From Novosphingobium panipatense (lineage in GTDB: Bacteria > Pseudomonadota > Alphaproteobacteria > Sphingomonadales > Sphingomonadaceae), in the NCBI RefSeq assembly GCF_002149965.1, contig NZ_MSQB01000004.1, positions 124,001-188,000 on the forward strand: a stretch of 64,000 nt of DNA, in the 5' to 3' direction. Shown here one piece after another: positions 27,793-35,912 of this stretch (the first letter of the stretch is position 1; every line of letters starts with the position of its first letter). Position numbers and translations under genes: made by a program. A model generated the notes under the pieces. It was not told where the DNA came from, did not search any database, and worked only from the letters and a program-made list of their open reading frames with translations.

Positions 27793-28986
27793 ATGGCCCA
27801 AATCTCGGCTTCAGACCCGATTGTCATTCTTTCCTATGCTCGTACCCCGATGGGCGGCCTCCAAGGCGCCCTCGCCGACGTTTCGGCAACTGAACTCGGC
27901 GCAACCGCCGTCAAGGCCGCCGTGGAACGCGCCGGGGTTTCCGGCGAAGACATCGAGCGCATCTACATGGGCTGCGTGCTCCCCGCCGGGCTTGGCCAGG
28001 CGCCTGCCCGCCAGGCGGCGCTGAAGGCCGGCCTGCCGAAGTCGGTCGAAGCCACCACCGTCAACAAGGTCTGCGGATCGGGCATGCAGACGGTGATCAT
28101 GGGCGCCGAGGCCCTCGCCTCCGGCTCGCTCGACGTGATCATCGCGGGCGGCATGGAATCGATGACCAATGCCCCGTACTTGTCGAAGAAGCACCGCTCG
28201 GGCGCCCGCGCCGGCCATGACACCCTTTACGACCACATGTTCCTCGACGGCCTGGAAGACGCCTACGAGGGCGGATCGATGGGTTCCTTCGCGCAGGTAA
28301 CGGCTGACGAATATCAGCTGACCCGCGAAAATCAGGACGATTACTCGATCGAATCGCTGCGCCGTGCGCAGGAAGCGATCGCCAATGGCGCATTCAAGGG
28401 CGAAGTCGTTCCCGTCACCGTGAAGACCCGCAAGGGCGAGCTGGTGGTCGATACCGACGAACAGCCGCCCAAGGGCAATGCCGACAAGATCCGCACTTTG
28501 CGCGCCGCCTTCGCCAAGGACGGCACGATCACGGCCGCCACGTCCAGCTCGATCTCGGACGGTGCCGCCGCTGTCGTCATGTCCCGCAAGAGCGTGGCCG
28601 AAGCCAAGGGCCTGGCGCCCGTCGCCACCGTTGTCGGCGTCGCCGCCCACGCCCACGAACCCGCCAAGTTCACCACGGCCCCGGTCGGCGCGATCACCAA
28701 GCTGATGGACAAGGTGGGCTGGCAGCTTTCGGACGTGGACCTGTTCGAAGTGAACGAAGCCTTCGCCTGCGTCGCCATGTTCGCGATGCACGACCTCGGC
28801 ATCCCGCACGACAAAGTCAACGTCCACGGCGGCGCGACCGCGCTCGGCCATCCGATCGGCGCTTCGGGCACCCGCATCATCGTCACCCTCATCAACGCCC
28901 TCAAGGAAAAGGGCCTGAAGAAGGGTGTCGCCTCGCTCTGCATCGGCGGCGGCGAAGCCACGGCAGTTGCGGTCGAACTCGTCTGA
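27793..28986 (+). CDS. Acetyl-CoA C-acyltransferase (thiolase)
   Basis: A 397-residue thiolase that joins or splits acetyl-CoA units. The acyl-accepting Cys is in NKVCGSGMQTVIMG, the catalytic His in GGATALGHPIGASG and the second Cys in LCIGGGEATA. Length and the RTPMGGLQGAL start fit a biosynthetic acetoacetyl-CoA thiolase (as used for PHB) better than FadA, but degradative use is possible. ATG 27793 is preferred over GTG 27778. It is transcribed alone and followed by a terminator. Confidence 0.93.
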   Translation: MAQISASDPIVILSYARTPMGGLQGALADVSATELGATAVKAAVERAGVSGEDIERIYMGCVLPAGLGQAPARQAALKAGLPKSVEATTVNKVCGSGMQTVIMGAEALASGSLDVIIAGGMESMTNAPYLSKKHRSGARAGHDTLYDHMFLDGLEDAYEGGSMGSFAQVTADEYQLTRENQDDYSIESLRRAQEAIANGAFKGEVVPVTVKTRKGELVVDTDEQPPKGNADKIRTLRAAFAKDGTITAATSSSISDGAAAVVMSRKSVAEAKGLAPVATVVGVAAHAHEPAKFTTAPVGAITKLMDKVGWQLSDVDLFEVNEAFACVAMFAMHDLGIPHDKVNVHGGATALGHPIGASGTRIIVTLINALKEKGLKKGVASLCIGGGEATAVAVELV

Positions 28987-29004
28987 TCAATCCCAAAATG
29001 AGAA

Positions 29005-29034
29005 CCCCCGTCCTTCCGGCGGGGGCTTTCATTT
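29005..29034 (+). terminator. Terminator after thiolase
   Basis: The inverted arms CCCCCG (29005-29010) and CGGGGG (29020-29025) are followed by CTTTCATTT, 18 bases after the thiolase stop. The T-tract is interrupted. Confidence 0.65.
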
Positions 29035-29055
29035 CAATACCTTATAGCATGAACT

Positions 29056-29565
29056 TCAGGGGGCGCCTGCGCCCCACAGCATGTCCTGTTCGACATAGCC
29101 CTTGTGCCCCTGCACATCGAACGGACACCAGCCATCCTTGCAATCGCCCAGCAGGCCGATCACCCCGGGCTGGATCCGCCACAGCATGGGCGAGCCGGAA
29201 TTGGCCTCCGCATGCATCTCCACCAGAGCCCTGCCTCCAACCTTGCCTCCCGGTCCCTTTACTAGGGCCGCGCGCTGGCGGGAAAGCAGGAGGTCCCTCA
29301 TCCAGCCCTTGGTGCCGTCGGGGTCCTCGACGAGCCGCCATGGCCCTTCCCTGCGCAGCACTTTCACGGGGAGATGGAGACGGCGATAGACCCAGTCGAT
29401 CTTGTACGATTCGCCGGGGCCCACGCGCAAATTCGCCAGATCGGTGTCGACCGAAGCCCAGTAGGGGACCTTGTCGTCATCGGCCGCCTGTGCCGCACCG
29501 GCCAGAGTGCAGACGGCGGCGCCGCAGGCCGCCAGGATCGACTGTCGAATTTTTCGCGAAAACAT
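29056..29565 (-). CDS. Secreted SH3-domain protein
   Basis: A 170-residue exported protein with a signal peptide (AACGAAVCTLAGAAQA, cleavage near residue 27), followed by a bacterial SH3-like domain: LRVGPGESYKIDWVYRRLHLPV, quoted by its core NLRVGPG, then EGPWRLVEDPDGTKGWM and a second half ending GHKGYVEQDMLW. Such domains bind peptidoglycan or occur next to wall enzymes. ATG 29565 starts at the signal peptide; ATG 29598 upstream, with GGAGAG before it, is an alternative. It converges on the thiolase and diverges from the Amt-like gene. Confidence 0.75.
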   Translation of the reverse strand: MFSRKIRQSILAACGAAVCTLAGAAQAADDDKVPYWASVDTDLANLRVGPGESYKIDWVYRRLHLPVKVLRREGPWRLVEDPDGTKGWMRDLLLSRQRAALVKGPGGKVGGRALVEMHAEANSGSPMLWRIQPGVIGLLGDCKDGWCPFDVQGHKGYVEQDMLWGAGAP

Positions 29566-29795
29566 GGCTGTTTCATAATGCGATGCAGCGTCCTTCATCA
29601 AGGATTCTCGCCACTCTCCCTGTGGAATGGTTGCGCCCGCTGACGCCGCCCAGGCGATAGGGGCCCGCGTGCCTTGCAAACCTTTTCCTGCTCCGGGAAA
29701 TTCCCGAAGGTGCAACACCTTGTGCCCGGCCGCCGCCCTGCTCTAGACCGCCCTTGGGGAGCACCGGTCCTTGCCGGCATCCGTGGGGAAAATCG

Positions 29796-31103
29796 ATGAT
29801 CAAGCGGGCGCTGTTGTCCATTCCAAGTCTGCTGGCCGTCCTGCCGGAACGGGCCATGGCCCAGGAAGCGCGGATAGACCTGTCCAACAGCGGCGACACC
29901 GCCTGGATAATGGCGGCGGCCGGACTGGTCCTGCTGCTCGCGCTGCCGGGCATCGCGCTGTACAACTTCGGCAGCGTCGGCAGGCGGAACGGACTGTCGG
30001 TCGTGATCCAGTCCTTCGCCCTCGCTGCCGTGGTAACGGTTCTCTGGGGCATCGTCGGATATACGCTGGCCTTCGGAGACATCACCGGCGGCTGGATCGG
30101 CGGCGGCAATGCATGGATGCTTATCGAGCTCGGAAATGTGCGCGGCGGAACCGATACGCCCGAAAGCGCCTTTGCCCTGTTCCAGATCGTAGTGGCCGCG
30201 CTCGCACCGGCGCTGATGGTCGGCGCTTGGGCCGAACGGGCGCGCTTTGGCTGGGTGATGACGTTCGGCGCGCTCTGGACGCTTATCGTGCAGGCCCCGA
30301 TCACCCACTGGATCTGGGGCGGCGGATGGCTCTCCCGCAATCTGGGCGTGCTGGACTGGGCCGGCGGACTGGTCATCTTCACGAGCGCGGGGGTCTCCGC
30401 TCTCGTAGTCGCGGCCATTCTCGGCCGCCGATCCTTGTTTTCAGGCATGCCCCCGATACCGCACAATCCGGCGCTCTCCTTGGTCGGAGCCGCCATGGCC
30501 TGGGTCGGCGCGCTCGGCCTTAGCGGCGGCTGGGCCGTCGCTGCCAATGACGACGCAGCAGCCGCGATGATCTCGGCCCATCTCGCCATTGCAGCGGCAA
30601 TCGTGACCTGGGCCGGGATCGAATGGCTCGCTTCGGGACGGATCAAGGCACTTGGCCTTGGCAAGGCCGCCATGGCAGGCATCGCCACGATCGCTCCGGC
30701 AGCCGGCTACATTTCTCCGGGCGCATCGATTCTTTTCGGCATCCTCGGGGCGGGCGCCGGATATCTGGCAAGCCACGTCGTTCGCGCCCGCTTACAGGTA
30801 GACGATGCCCTGGATGTCTTCGCGGTGCCAGGGCTGTGCGGCGCCCTCGGCTCGCTCCTGCTCGGGGCGTTTCTGTCCAACACCCTCGGAGGTGTCGGAT
30901 ATTATGGCGATATGTCCATGATTTCGCAGACAATAGCGCAAGCTTCCGCACTTGCCGTCGTCGTGTTCTGGTCTGCCATGGCGACTGCCATCGTTGCCCT
31001 CATGGCATCTCTCGTTTTCCCGATGCGCGTTTCCGAAGACGCCGAGCGCGCAGGGCTGGACACCTCCAGCCACAGCCATTTCCCCGAGGGCCCGGAGCGA
31101 TGA
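29796..31103 (+). CDS. Amt/AmtB-like membrane protein lacking both twin histidines
   Basis: A 435-residue protein with a signal-like N-terminus (to MAQEARIDLS) and about 11 TM segments. The Amt fold is clear from NSGDTAWIMAAAGLVLL, APITHWIWGGGWLS, LDWAGGLVIFTSAGVSALV and DALDVFAVPGLCGALGSLL (each family-specific). In AmtB the pore histidines lie in GGTVVH and VFGVHGVCG; here the matching residues are F195 and P345. The AmtB D160 equivalent (LDWAGG) is kept. Normal ammonium conduction is therefore doubtful. No glnK/glnB gene is adjacent, unlike a standard amtB. The stop overlaps the DUF805 gene (ATGA). Confidence 0.8.
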   Translation: MIKRALLSIPSLLAVLPERAMAQEARIDLSNSGDTAWIMAAAGLVLLLALPGIALYNFGSVGRRNGLSVVIQSFALAAVVTVLWGIVGYTLAFGDITGGWIGGGNAWMLIELGNVRGGTDTPESAFALFQIVVAALAPALMVGAWAERARFGWVMTFGALWTLIVQAPITHWIWGGGWLSRNLGVLDWAGGLVIFTSAGVSALVVAAILGRRSLFSGMPPIPHNPALSLVGAAMAWVGALGLSGGWAVAANDDAAAAMISAHLAIAAAIVTWAGIEWLASGRIKALGLGKAAMAGIATIAPAAGYISPGASILFGILGAGAGYLASHVVRARLQVDDALDVFAVPGLCGALGSLLLGAFLSNTLGGVGYYGDMSMISQTIAQASALAVVVFWSAMATAIVALMASLVFPMRVSEDAERAGLDTSSHSHFPEGPER

Positions 31104-31588
31104 TCCCGGCCTACCTCGCACAGAGCGTCCGCCGAAGCTTTTCACCTTCCGGCAGATCTGGGAGAACGGAAGTCTGGGTCTACCTTCTGGCGGCCACGCT
31201 GATCGGTGTCCTGTTTTCAGCGATTACCGCATGGTTTCTCGCCCCCGCCCTCTCCCGCTGGGCATCGCTTGCAGTCATGCTGCTTATTGCAATTCCTGTG
31301 GTGTCGCTCGTCATCAGACGCTTTCACGATCTGGACCGCAGCGGCTGGTGGAGTTTGGCACTCGCTCTCGGCGCCGTTCGGCTCCTGATCCTGGAGATCC
31401 TGCAGGGCAGCCTTGGCTGGGACGCGAGAGCGACTGCCGAACGCCTCTTCACATGGGTGGACTGGGCCGTTTTTCCGGCGTTCGGACTGGCCTATATCGT
31501 GATTATCGCATGGCCGGGCACGAAGCGGGAAAACCGCTTCGGCCCGCCAGTCCATTTGAATCGGGTCCAGCAGGAGCAATTGCCCTAG
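31100..31588 (+). CDS. DUF805 family membrane protein
   Basis: A 162-residue protein with four TM segments and the DUF805 motif RRFHDLDRSGWWSL after the second TM. The N-terminus (SVRRSFSPSGRSGRTEVWVY) is the usual DUF805 start, equivalent to FxGRxxRxEFW. ATG 31100 overlaps the Amt-like stop by 4 bases, so the two are translationally coupled. The family has no known function. Confidence 0.85.
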   Translation: MIPAYLAQSVRRSFSPSGRSGRTEVWVYLLAATLIGVLFSAITAWFLAPALSRWASLAVMLLIAIPVVSLVIRRFHDLDRSGWWSLALALGAVRLLILEILQGSLGWDARATAERLFTWVDWAVFPAFGLAYIVIIAWPGTKRENRFGPPVHLNRVQQEQLP

Positions 31589-31602
31589 CTATCCCGAATT
31601 GA

Positions 31603-32778
31603 TCAACCTGTTCGCTTGGGCAGAGATATCTCTGCAATACCCCCGCACATCAGCGTTCCCTTCTGGTTGGTCATCCTGTGCTTCACCTGCACGAGGTGAC
31701 AGCCCTGCTCATCCACCATTTTGTCCACCACCTCGGCGGTCTGGATAGTGACGTCACCCGAAAGCGCCGGCCCACGGTAATTGGCCGTCGAGTGTACGAT
31801 CATTCCCCACTCGCCAGCCCAACCGGCCAAATAGTCGGTAACCCATGCTCCCATGGAGGCGCCGTAGCCGTAAGCTCTCGGCATGCCGATCTTGCGGGCA
31901 TACTTGGGGAAGAGATGCCCTCGGGAAGGGCCGAAATAGGCACCGTCGGTCAATTCGGGATTGATTCGTTCCATATGCGGATCGTTCTCATGACCGGCCA
32001 TCTCGGGCGTGAAGCCCAAGGCCGCCAGATCGAGTTCGCGGCGATCCAGCGTGCCCCATGTCGTGAAGAGATAGGCGCGCCACTCGGTCGTAAAGCTCGC
32101 GATAGTATGCGGACCGAAGACGCGCTCGGGCAGTTGATCGCCAATGGCGACATCGTCCCACCAACGTTCGCCATGCCCCAACTCATGGAGCATGCGAATC
32201 CAGGCGAACTTGCGCTGCTCCAGCTGATCGAGTTCGGCATCCGTCCATTCAGGCTCTTCGAACTCTGCGGTATTGACGGTGTCTCCGCCCGCATGGGCGA
32301 GATAGCGTATCGCGGTAGAGCGCTGCTTCGCGATCAGCTCGCCTGCCTGGTTGCGATAGAAGTTGTCGCCACGCTGGAAGCAGGTCGGCCCGAAACCGGT
32401 GTTCTTGACGGTGTAATCGAACGGAATTCGCTCATTCGTAACGACATCCCCGCCGAATACGCGCGGGCCGTAATGCCAGAACTCGTCGCCGCCGAAGAGC
32501 AGGTGGGAATTTGGAATGCAGCCGACGCACGAAGGCGCCGTACCGTGGCCGTCATCCATCACGATGGGAAAGCTCTGCGGCGCCACAAGCTTCCCGAACC
32601 GGCTTTCGGCAGCGAAAGCAGGATCGAAATGAAGGAGATTCGCATAGTGCATCGCCTGCGCCCAGCGGCGGATGTCATTGTTTCCCAGAGGCTCGCGAAT
32701 AGGCGAGGAATCGATCACTTTTCCAAGGTATTGATCAATATCAGAGCAATCAAACTCGGCCGCGACTTGGTCCGACAT
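31603..32778 (-). CDS. MaoC-like/FAS1-type acyl dehydratase family protein
   Basis: A 391-residue protein with two hot-dog halves: an N-terminal FAS1-like dehydratase part (about 15-170, IREPLGNNDIRRWAQAMHYAN and LFGGDEFWHYGPRVFGGDVV read as its core) and a C-terminal MaoC part (ASMGAWVTDYLAGWAGEWGM and YRGPALSGDVTIQTAEVVDK). Related proteins hydrate or dehydrate acyl-CoA thioesters; many Sphingomonad and mycobacterial homologues lie in steroid or aromatic catabolic regions. The RBS GAAGGGAAG precedes the start. It is divergent from the flavin oxidoreductase. Confidence 0.75.
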   Translation of the reverse strand: MSDQVAAEFDCSDIDQYLGKVIDSSPIREPLGNNDIRRWAQAMHYANLLHFDPAFAAESRFGKLVAPQSFPIVMDDGHGTAPSCVGCIPNSHLLFGGDEFWHYGPRVFGGDVVTNERIPFDYTVKNTGFGPTCFQRGDNFYRNQAGELIAKQRSTAIRYLAHAGGDTVNTAEFEEPEWTDAELDQLEQRKFAWIRMLHELGHGERWWDDVAIGDQLPERVFGPHTIASFTTEWRAYLFTTWGTLDRRELDLAALGFTPEMAGHENDPHMERINPELTDGAYFGPSRGHLFPKYARKIGMPRAYGYGASMGAWVTDYLAGWAGEWGMIVHSTANYRGPALSGDVTIQTAEVVDKMVDEQGCHLVQVKHRMTNQKGTLMCGGIAEISLPKRTG

Positions 32779-32939
32779 GGCGCTTCCCTTCTCCCGATGG
32801 CGACTTGAGCCGCCTTTCCGTTGATCGACAGTGCTGTCTATTACAGCCGGTCTATCTGGTCACGCGCCTTGCCGCGCTACGGCCCCGTCAACGCCCCGGC
32901 GGTACGCGCGAACTCTCGACAGTGGATCGCCGCCGATCT

Positions 32940-33941
32940 ATGTCTGGTTTAATCGATCACTTAAACGGACCGGATATGCCTCTTCCAGCGCCTTTCGCCT
33001 CGCTTCGCCTGCCTGTGATTGCAGCGCCGATGTTCATAGTGTCGACACCGCATCTCGTCATTGCGCAGATGCGATCGGGGATTGTCGGCAGCTTCCCCGC
33101 CCTGAACGCGCGCCCGGCCAGCCAGCTCGACGAATGGCTCTGTGAAATTGAAGAAAAAACAGAAGGTTGCGCAGCACCTTTGGCAGTCAATCTCATTGTT
33201 CACAAAAGCAACAACCGGCTTCAGGAAGACCTCAAGGTGCTTGAAAAGCACAAGGTCCCGCTGGTCATAACTTCCCTTGGCGCAATGCCCGAGGTGAATG
33301 CCGCAGTGCATGGATGGGGAGGCCTGGTCTTCCACGACGTGATCAACGACCGCTTCGCTCGCAAGGCCGTGGAAAAGGGTGCAGACGGACTGATCGCCGT
33401 AGCTGCCGGCGCCGGCGGACATGCGGGGCCTCAGTCGCCTTTCGCCCTCATGCAGGAAATCCGTGCCTGGTTCGACGGTCCTCTTGCGCTGTCCGGCGCC
33501 ATTGCCTGCGGTCGATCCATTCTGGCTGCCCAGGCGATGGGCGCCGATTTTGCCTATATCGGCACCCCGTTCATTGCCACGAACGAGGCCAACGCGGCAT
33601 CGGAATACAAGCAAGCCATCGTCGATGGCGCAGCGGCGGACATAGTCTATTCCAGCCTCTTCACGGGCGTTCACGGAAACTACCTGCGCGCCTCCATCAC
33701 CGCTGCAGGTCTCGACCCGGACAATCTGCCGGAAGGCGACAAGACCCAGATGGACTTCGGTTCCGGCGGCAATACCGCGGCCAAGGCTTGGAAAGACATC
33801 TGGGGATCGGGACAAGGAATCGGCGCGATTTCCTCGATCGAGCCTGTGGAATCGCGCATCGCCGCGCTCGAAACGCAGTACCGCGCCGCAATGGACGCTT
33901 TGCGCGATCGCGTGGGCATGGCCTCGCATCTGGTGGACTGA
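32940..33941 (+). CDS. NAD(P)H-dependent flavin oxidoreductase / nitronate monooxygenase family
   Basis: A 333-residue FMN-binding TIM-barrel protein of the 2-nitropropane dioxygenase family. LRLPVIAAPMFIVS is the N-terminal strand, AAGAGGHAGPQSPFALM the phosphate/flavin loop with the conserved His, and ALSGAIACGRSILAAQAMGADFAYIGT (core IACGRSILAAQAMGADF) the C-terminal flavin phosphate site. ATG 32940 is used; ATG 32976 (MPLPAPFASL) is closer to the usual family start. Homologues oxidise nitronates or act as 2-enoyl reductases; the substrate here is unknown. Confidence 0.85.
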   Translation: MSGLIDHLNGPDMPLPAPFASLRLPVIAAPMFIVSTPHLVIAQMRSGIVGSFPALNARPASQLDEWLCEIEEKTEGCAAPLAVNLIVHKSNNRLQEDLKVLEKHKVPLVITSLGAMPEVNAAVHGWGGLVFHDVINDRFARKAVEKGADGLIAVAAGAGGHAGPQSPFALMQEIRAWFDGPLALSGAIACGRSILAAQAMGADFAYIGTPFIATNEANAASEYKQAIVDGAAADIVYSSLFTGVHGNYLRASITAAGLDPDNLPEGDKTQMDFGSGGNTAAKAWKDIWGSGQGIGAISSIEPVESRIAALETQYRAAMDALRDRVGMASHLVD

Positions 33942-34462
33942 GCATCGGCGCCTGACAGGATAGTCGCCGTTCCCAACCAGAGCTTGTCCGCCAGATCGTC
34001 GAGCTCCGAAAATTCGACTTCCGGCCGTAACGGATCGTTGCGGTTAAGCCGAGGGCCGTGAAACGGCGCCCCCAGCAGGAGGCGTCGCAAGGCCCGCTGC
34101 AAAAGGCCTATCCGCCATCGCGCATCGTTAGCTGCGCGCGATGGCGTCTTGCGCCTGTCCAACAACCATTTCGCCTCAATCTGGCCGATCCGTTCACTGA
34201 CGAGTGCAGTGTATTGTCGATGAGGGCCGCGATGGAGCGGCAGGCCCATGCGTATGCTTGCTGCCTCATCGCAGGGAAGCAGCAGGCCGTTGCGACGGAA
34301 ATCCTCGAAACAGGCATGGAGCCCACCGATGGCCACGAGCAGAGGTTGAAAGCAGCGGCTGCGCCCGATCTGGAGCGGAAGCAGGTGATGCCGTTGCAGC
34401 CCGTCGTCATAGTCGGGCTGCCCCCTGCGGTTGACGGCGCGAAAGGAAAGATGCTGTCTCAG
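33680..34462 (-). CDS. AHH (HNH/ENDO VII superfamily) nuclease-like reading frame, start unclear
   Basis: The frame is open from 34471 to the stop at 33680. Its first ~170 codons encode an AHH-type nuclease core: NRRGQPDYDDGLQRHHLLP with the paired histidines at about 34385-34390, then DFRRNGLLLP, then GLPLHRGPHRQYTALVSERI, the second conserved His block. A distal FSELDDLADKLW segment ends near 33960. There is no ATG, GTG or TTG before the histidine pair, so 34462 (CTG) is only a placeholder. The last ~85 codons run antisense through the flavin oxidoreductase gene and are unlikely to be a natural C-terminus. It may be a decayed gene or use an unusual start. Confidence 0.5.
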   Translation of the reverse strand: MRQHLSFRAVNRRGQPDYDDGLQRHHLLPLQIGRSRCFQPLLVAIGGLHACFEDFRRNGLLLPCDEAASIRMGLPLHRGPHRQYTALVSERIGQIEAKWLLDRRKTPSRAANDARWRIGLLQRALRRLLLGAPFHGPRLNRNDPLRPEVEFSELDDLADKLWLGTATILSGADAQSTRCEAMPTRSRKASIAARYCVSSAAMRDSTGSIEEIAPIPCPDPQMSFQALAAVLPPEPKSIWVLSPSGRLSGSRPAAVMEARR

Positions 34463-34477
34463 CGGAGACGATCACGG

Positions 34478-35302
34478 TCAGTGCTGTCGCCAGACCCAGA
34501 TTTGTTTTCCCTTTCGCGACGGTTCCAGCAGAAGTCGCCCCCTTGGCGAGTCGATCTCTCTGGGTTGATCGAACGCCCCCTGACGAACAAGGTAATCGGC
34601 CACGCGAATGGCCAACTTCAAGGTTTCGGACGGCGTTTCGCCGCTCGCACCTTCGAGCTGCATTTCCCTGCCGACAAATCGGGAGAGCCCTCGCGTCAGC
34701 AGGCTGCCATCGTCTGCACGCAGCAAAGCTGTGAGGCCAAGCGCCGGGAAAGCGCCGCCAGCCAACCAATTGACGATGATCTGTGCAAAGTAGCGCGGCT
34801 CCATGACCGTCTGCGCCGACTGCCAGCCTATGGCCGACACGGGAAGCTTCAGAGACAGGCTCGCAGCCAGACCCGCGAGCGTGCGGATCACGGGAACAAG
34901 TCCCGCCCCCCCGGCGATATGCCCACCGGGCGCCAGCTCGATCGCCTCAAGCTCCTCGATACGCGGGACAGTTTCGAACCCATGGTTCTGCAAAATGTCA
35001 CCCTGCGCAGCCGCTTTTGCCGGAGCCAGTCCCGAAAGGTCGAAAGTAAGGCCGCTCGCAAGAAGCTCCACCCAGCCTTCCTCCGCGGGCGGGCGATGCG
35101 TTACCCTTGCCATGATCTCCCGCCCCGCCGAGTCTTCCATCAGCGCCGCGATCATTTCGACCGAGGGGCGTTCGGCAGGCTTGAAATAGAGAGAAACGCC
35201 GTTGCGCGGCGCGGCAGCAGCCAACACGCCCCGATCCTCGGCTTTCCGGGATGAGGGGTTCGTTTTCACGGGTTCAGGCTCGATGATGTTCACACCAATC
35301 AT
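34478..35302 (-). CDS. DUF4261-like protein, unknown function
   Basis: A 274-residue soluble protein. The C-terminal half (LTRGLSRFVGREMQLEGASG, then LKLAIRVADYLVRQGAF) resembles DUF4261, which ends many otherwise uncharacterised proteins; this assignment is from memory and tentative. It stops with TGA, followed one codon later by a second TGA in the same frame, after which the AHH-like frame continues unbroken. No strong RBS is seen at ATG 35302. Confidence 0.55.
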   Translation of the reverse strand: MIGVNIIEPEPVKTNPSSRKAEDRGVLAAAAPRNGVSLYFKPAERPSVEMIAALMEDSAGREIMARVTHRPPAEEGWVELLASGLTFDLSGLAPAKAAAQGDILQNHGFETVPRIEELEAIELAPGGHIAGGAGLVPVIRTLAGLAASLSLKLPVSAIGWQSAQTVMEPRYFAQIIVNWLAGGAFPALGLTALLRADDGSLLTRGLSRFVGREMQLEGASGETPSETLKLAIRVADYLVRQGAFDQPREIDSPRGRLLLEPSRKGKQIWVWRQH

Positions 35303-35368
35303 AAGGCAGCAGTTCGCCGCCGCCGTCGAGTCCGTTACCTAACTGATGCAACCGAAACGGTTTCATCT

Positions 35369-35842
35369 TCAGAAGACCCCGAGCTTCAACCCTTCGGCAA
35401 AAGCCGCACCAAGCTCGCGGCACGCCTGCAGATCCCCTTCCGAAACGGTCTTTTCTGCCCGGATCTGTTCGGGCGTCTGCGCCCCCAGATTGACGATCAG
35501 CGGCTCCGCGACGCGCCGGAGTCGCCAACCGGTGACGATCCGATCGATCTGCGCCAGTGCCGCACTTCCGTCCGATCCGGCCGAGATCGCCGTGGCATAA
35601 GGCCGACCTTCCACCCGTCCGAGCATAGGATAGTAGCAGCGGTCGAACATCTCCTTCATCTGGCCCGACATGCTCCCGAGATTTTCCGGGCAAACGAAGA
35701 CATAGCCCTGCGCACCCAGTAGGATCGCGGGCATGGCCTCTGCGGCCGTCAGCAACACGCCCTGCCCGCCCGCGCCTTGCGCCACGGCAGCCGCCATGGC
35801 TCTCGAAGCGCCAGTGCGGCTATGCCAGATTATTGCCAGCAT
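35369..35842 (-). CDS. Flavodoxin-fold NAD(P)H-dependent oxidoreductase
   Basis: A 157-residue protein with the flavodoxin phosphate-binding loop at the N-terminus (WHSRTGASRAMA) and the FVCPENLGSMSGQMKEMFDR loop (core ENLGSMSGQMK) that binds the isoalloxazine ring in this family. It probably reduces flavin, quinone or small substrates in the cytoplasm. GGGAGAAG precedes ATG 35842. It is divergent from recJ, 70 bases away. Confidence 0.8.
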   Translation of the reverse strand: MLAIIWHSRTGASRAMAAAVAQGAGGQGVLLTAAEAMPAILLGAQGYVFVCPENLGSMSGQMKEMFDRCYYPMLGRVEGRPYATAISAGSDGSAALAQIDRIVTGWRLRRVAEPLIVNLGAQTPEQIRAEKTVSEGDLQACRELGAAFAEGLKLGVF

Positions 35843-35912
35843 CGCGGCTTCTCCCTGATTGATCCGTTTCCCGGCCTTTTCCCGCCTCTCGCCTTAGTCT
35901 AATCGGTTCGCC

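Noticed and set aside
34058-35254. 398-codon rightward frame over the DUF4261-like and AHH-like genes
   Set aside because: It has no RBS and no recognisable domain, while the minus strand shows conserved AHH motifs.
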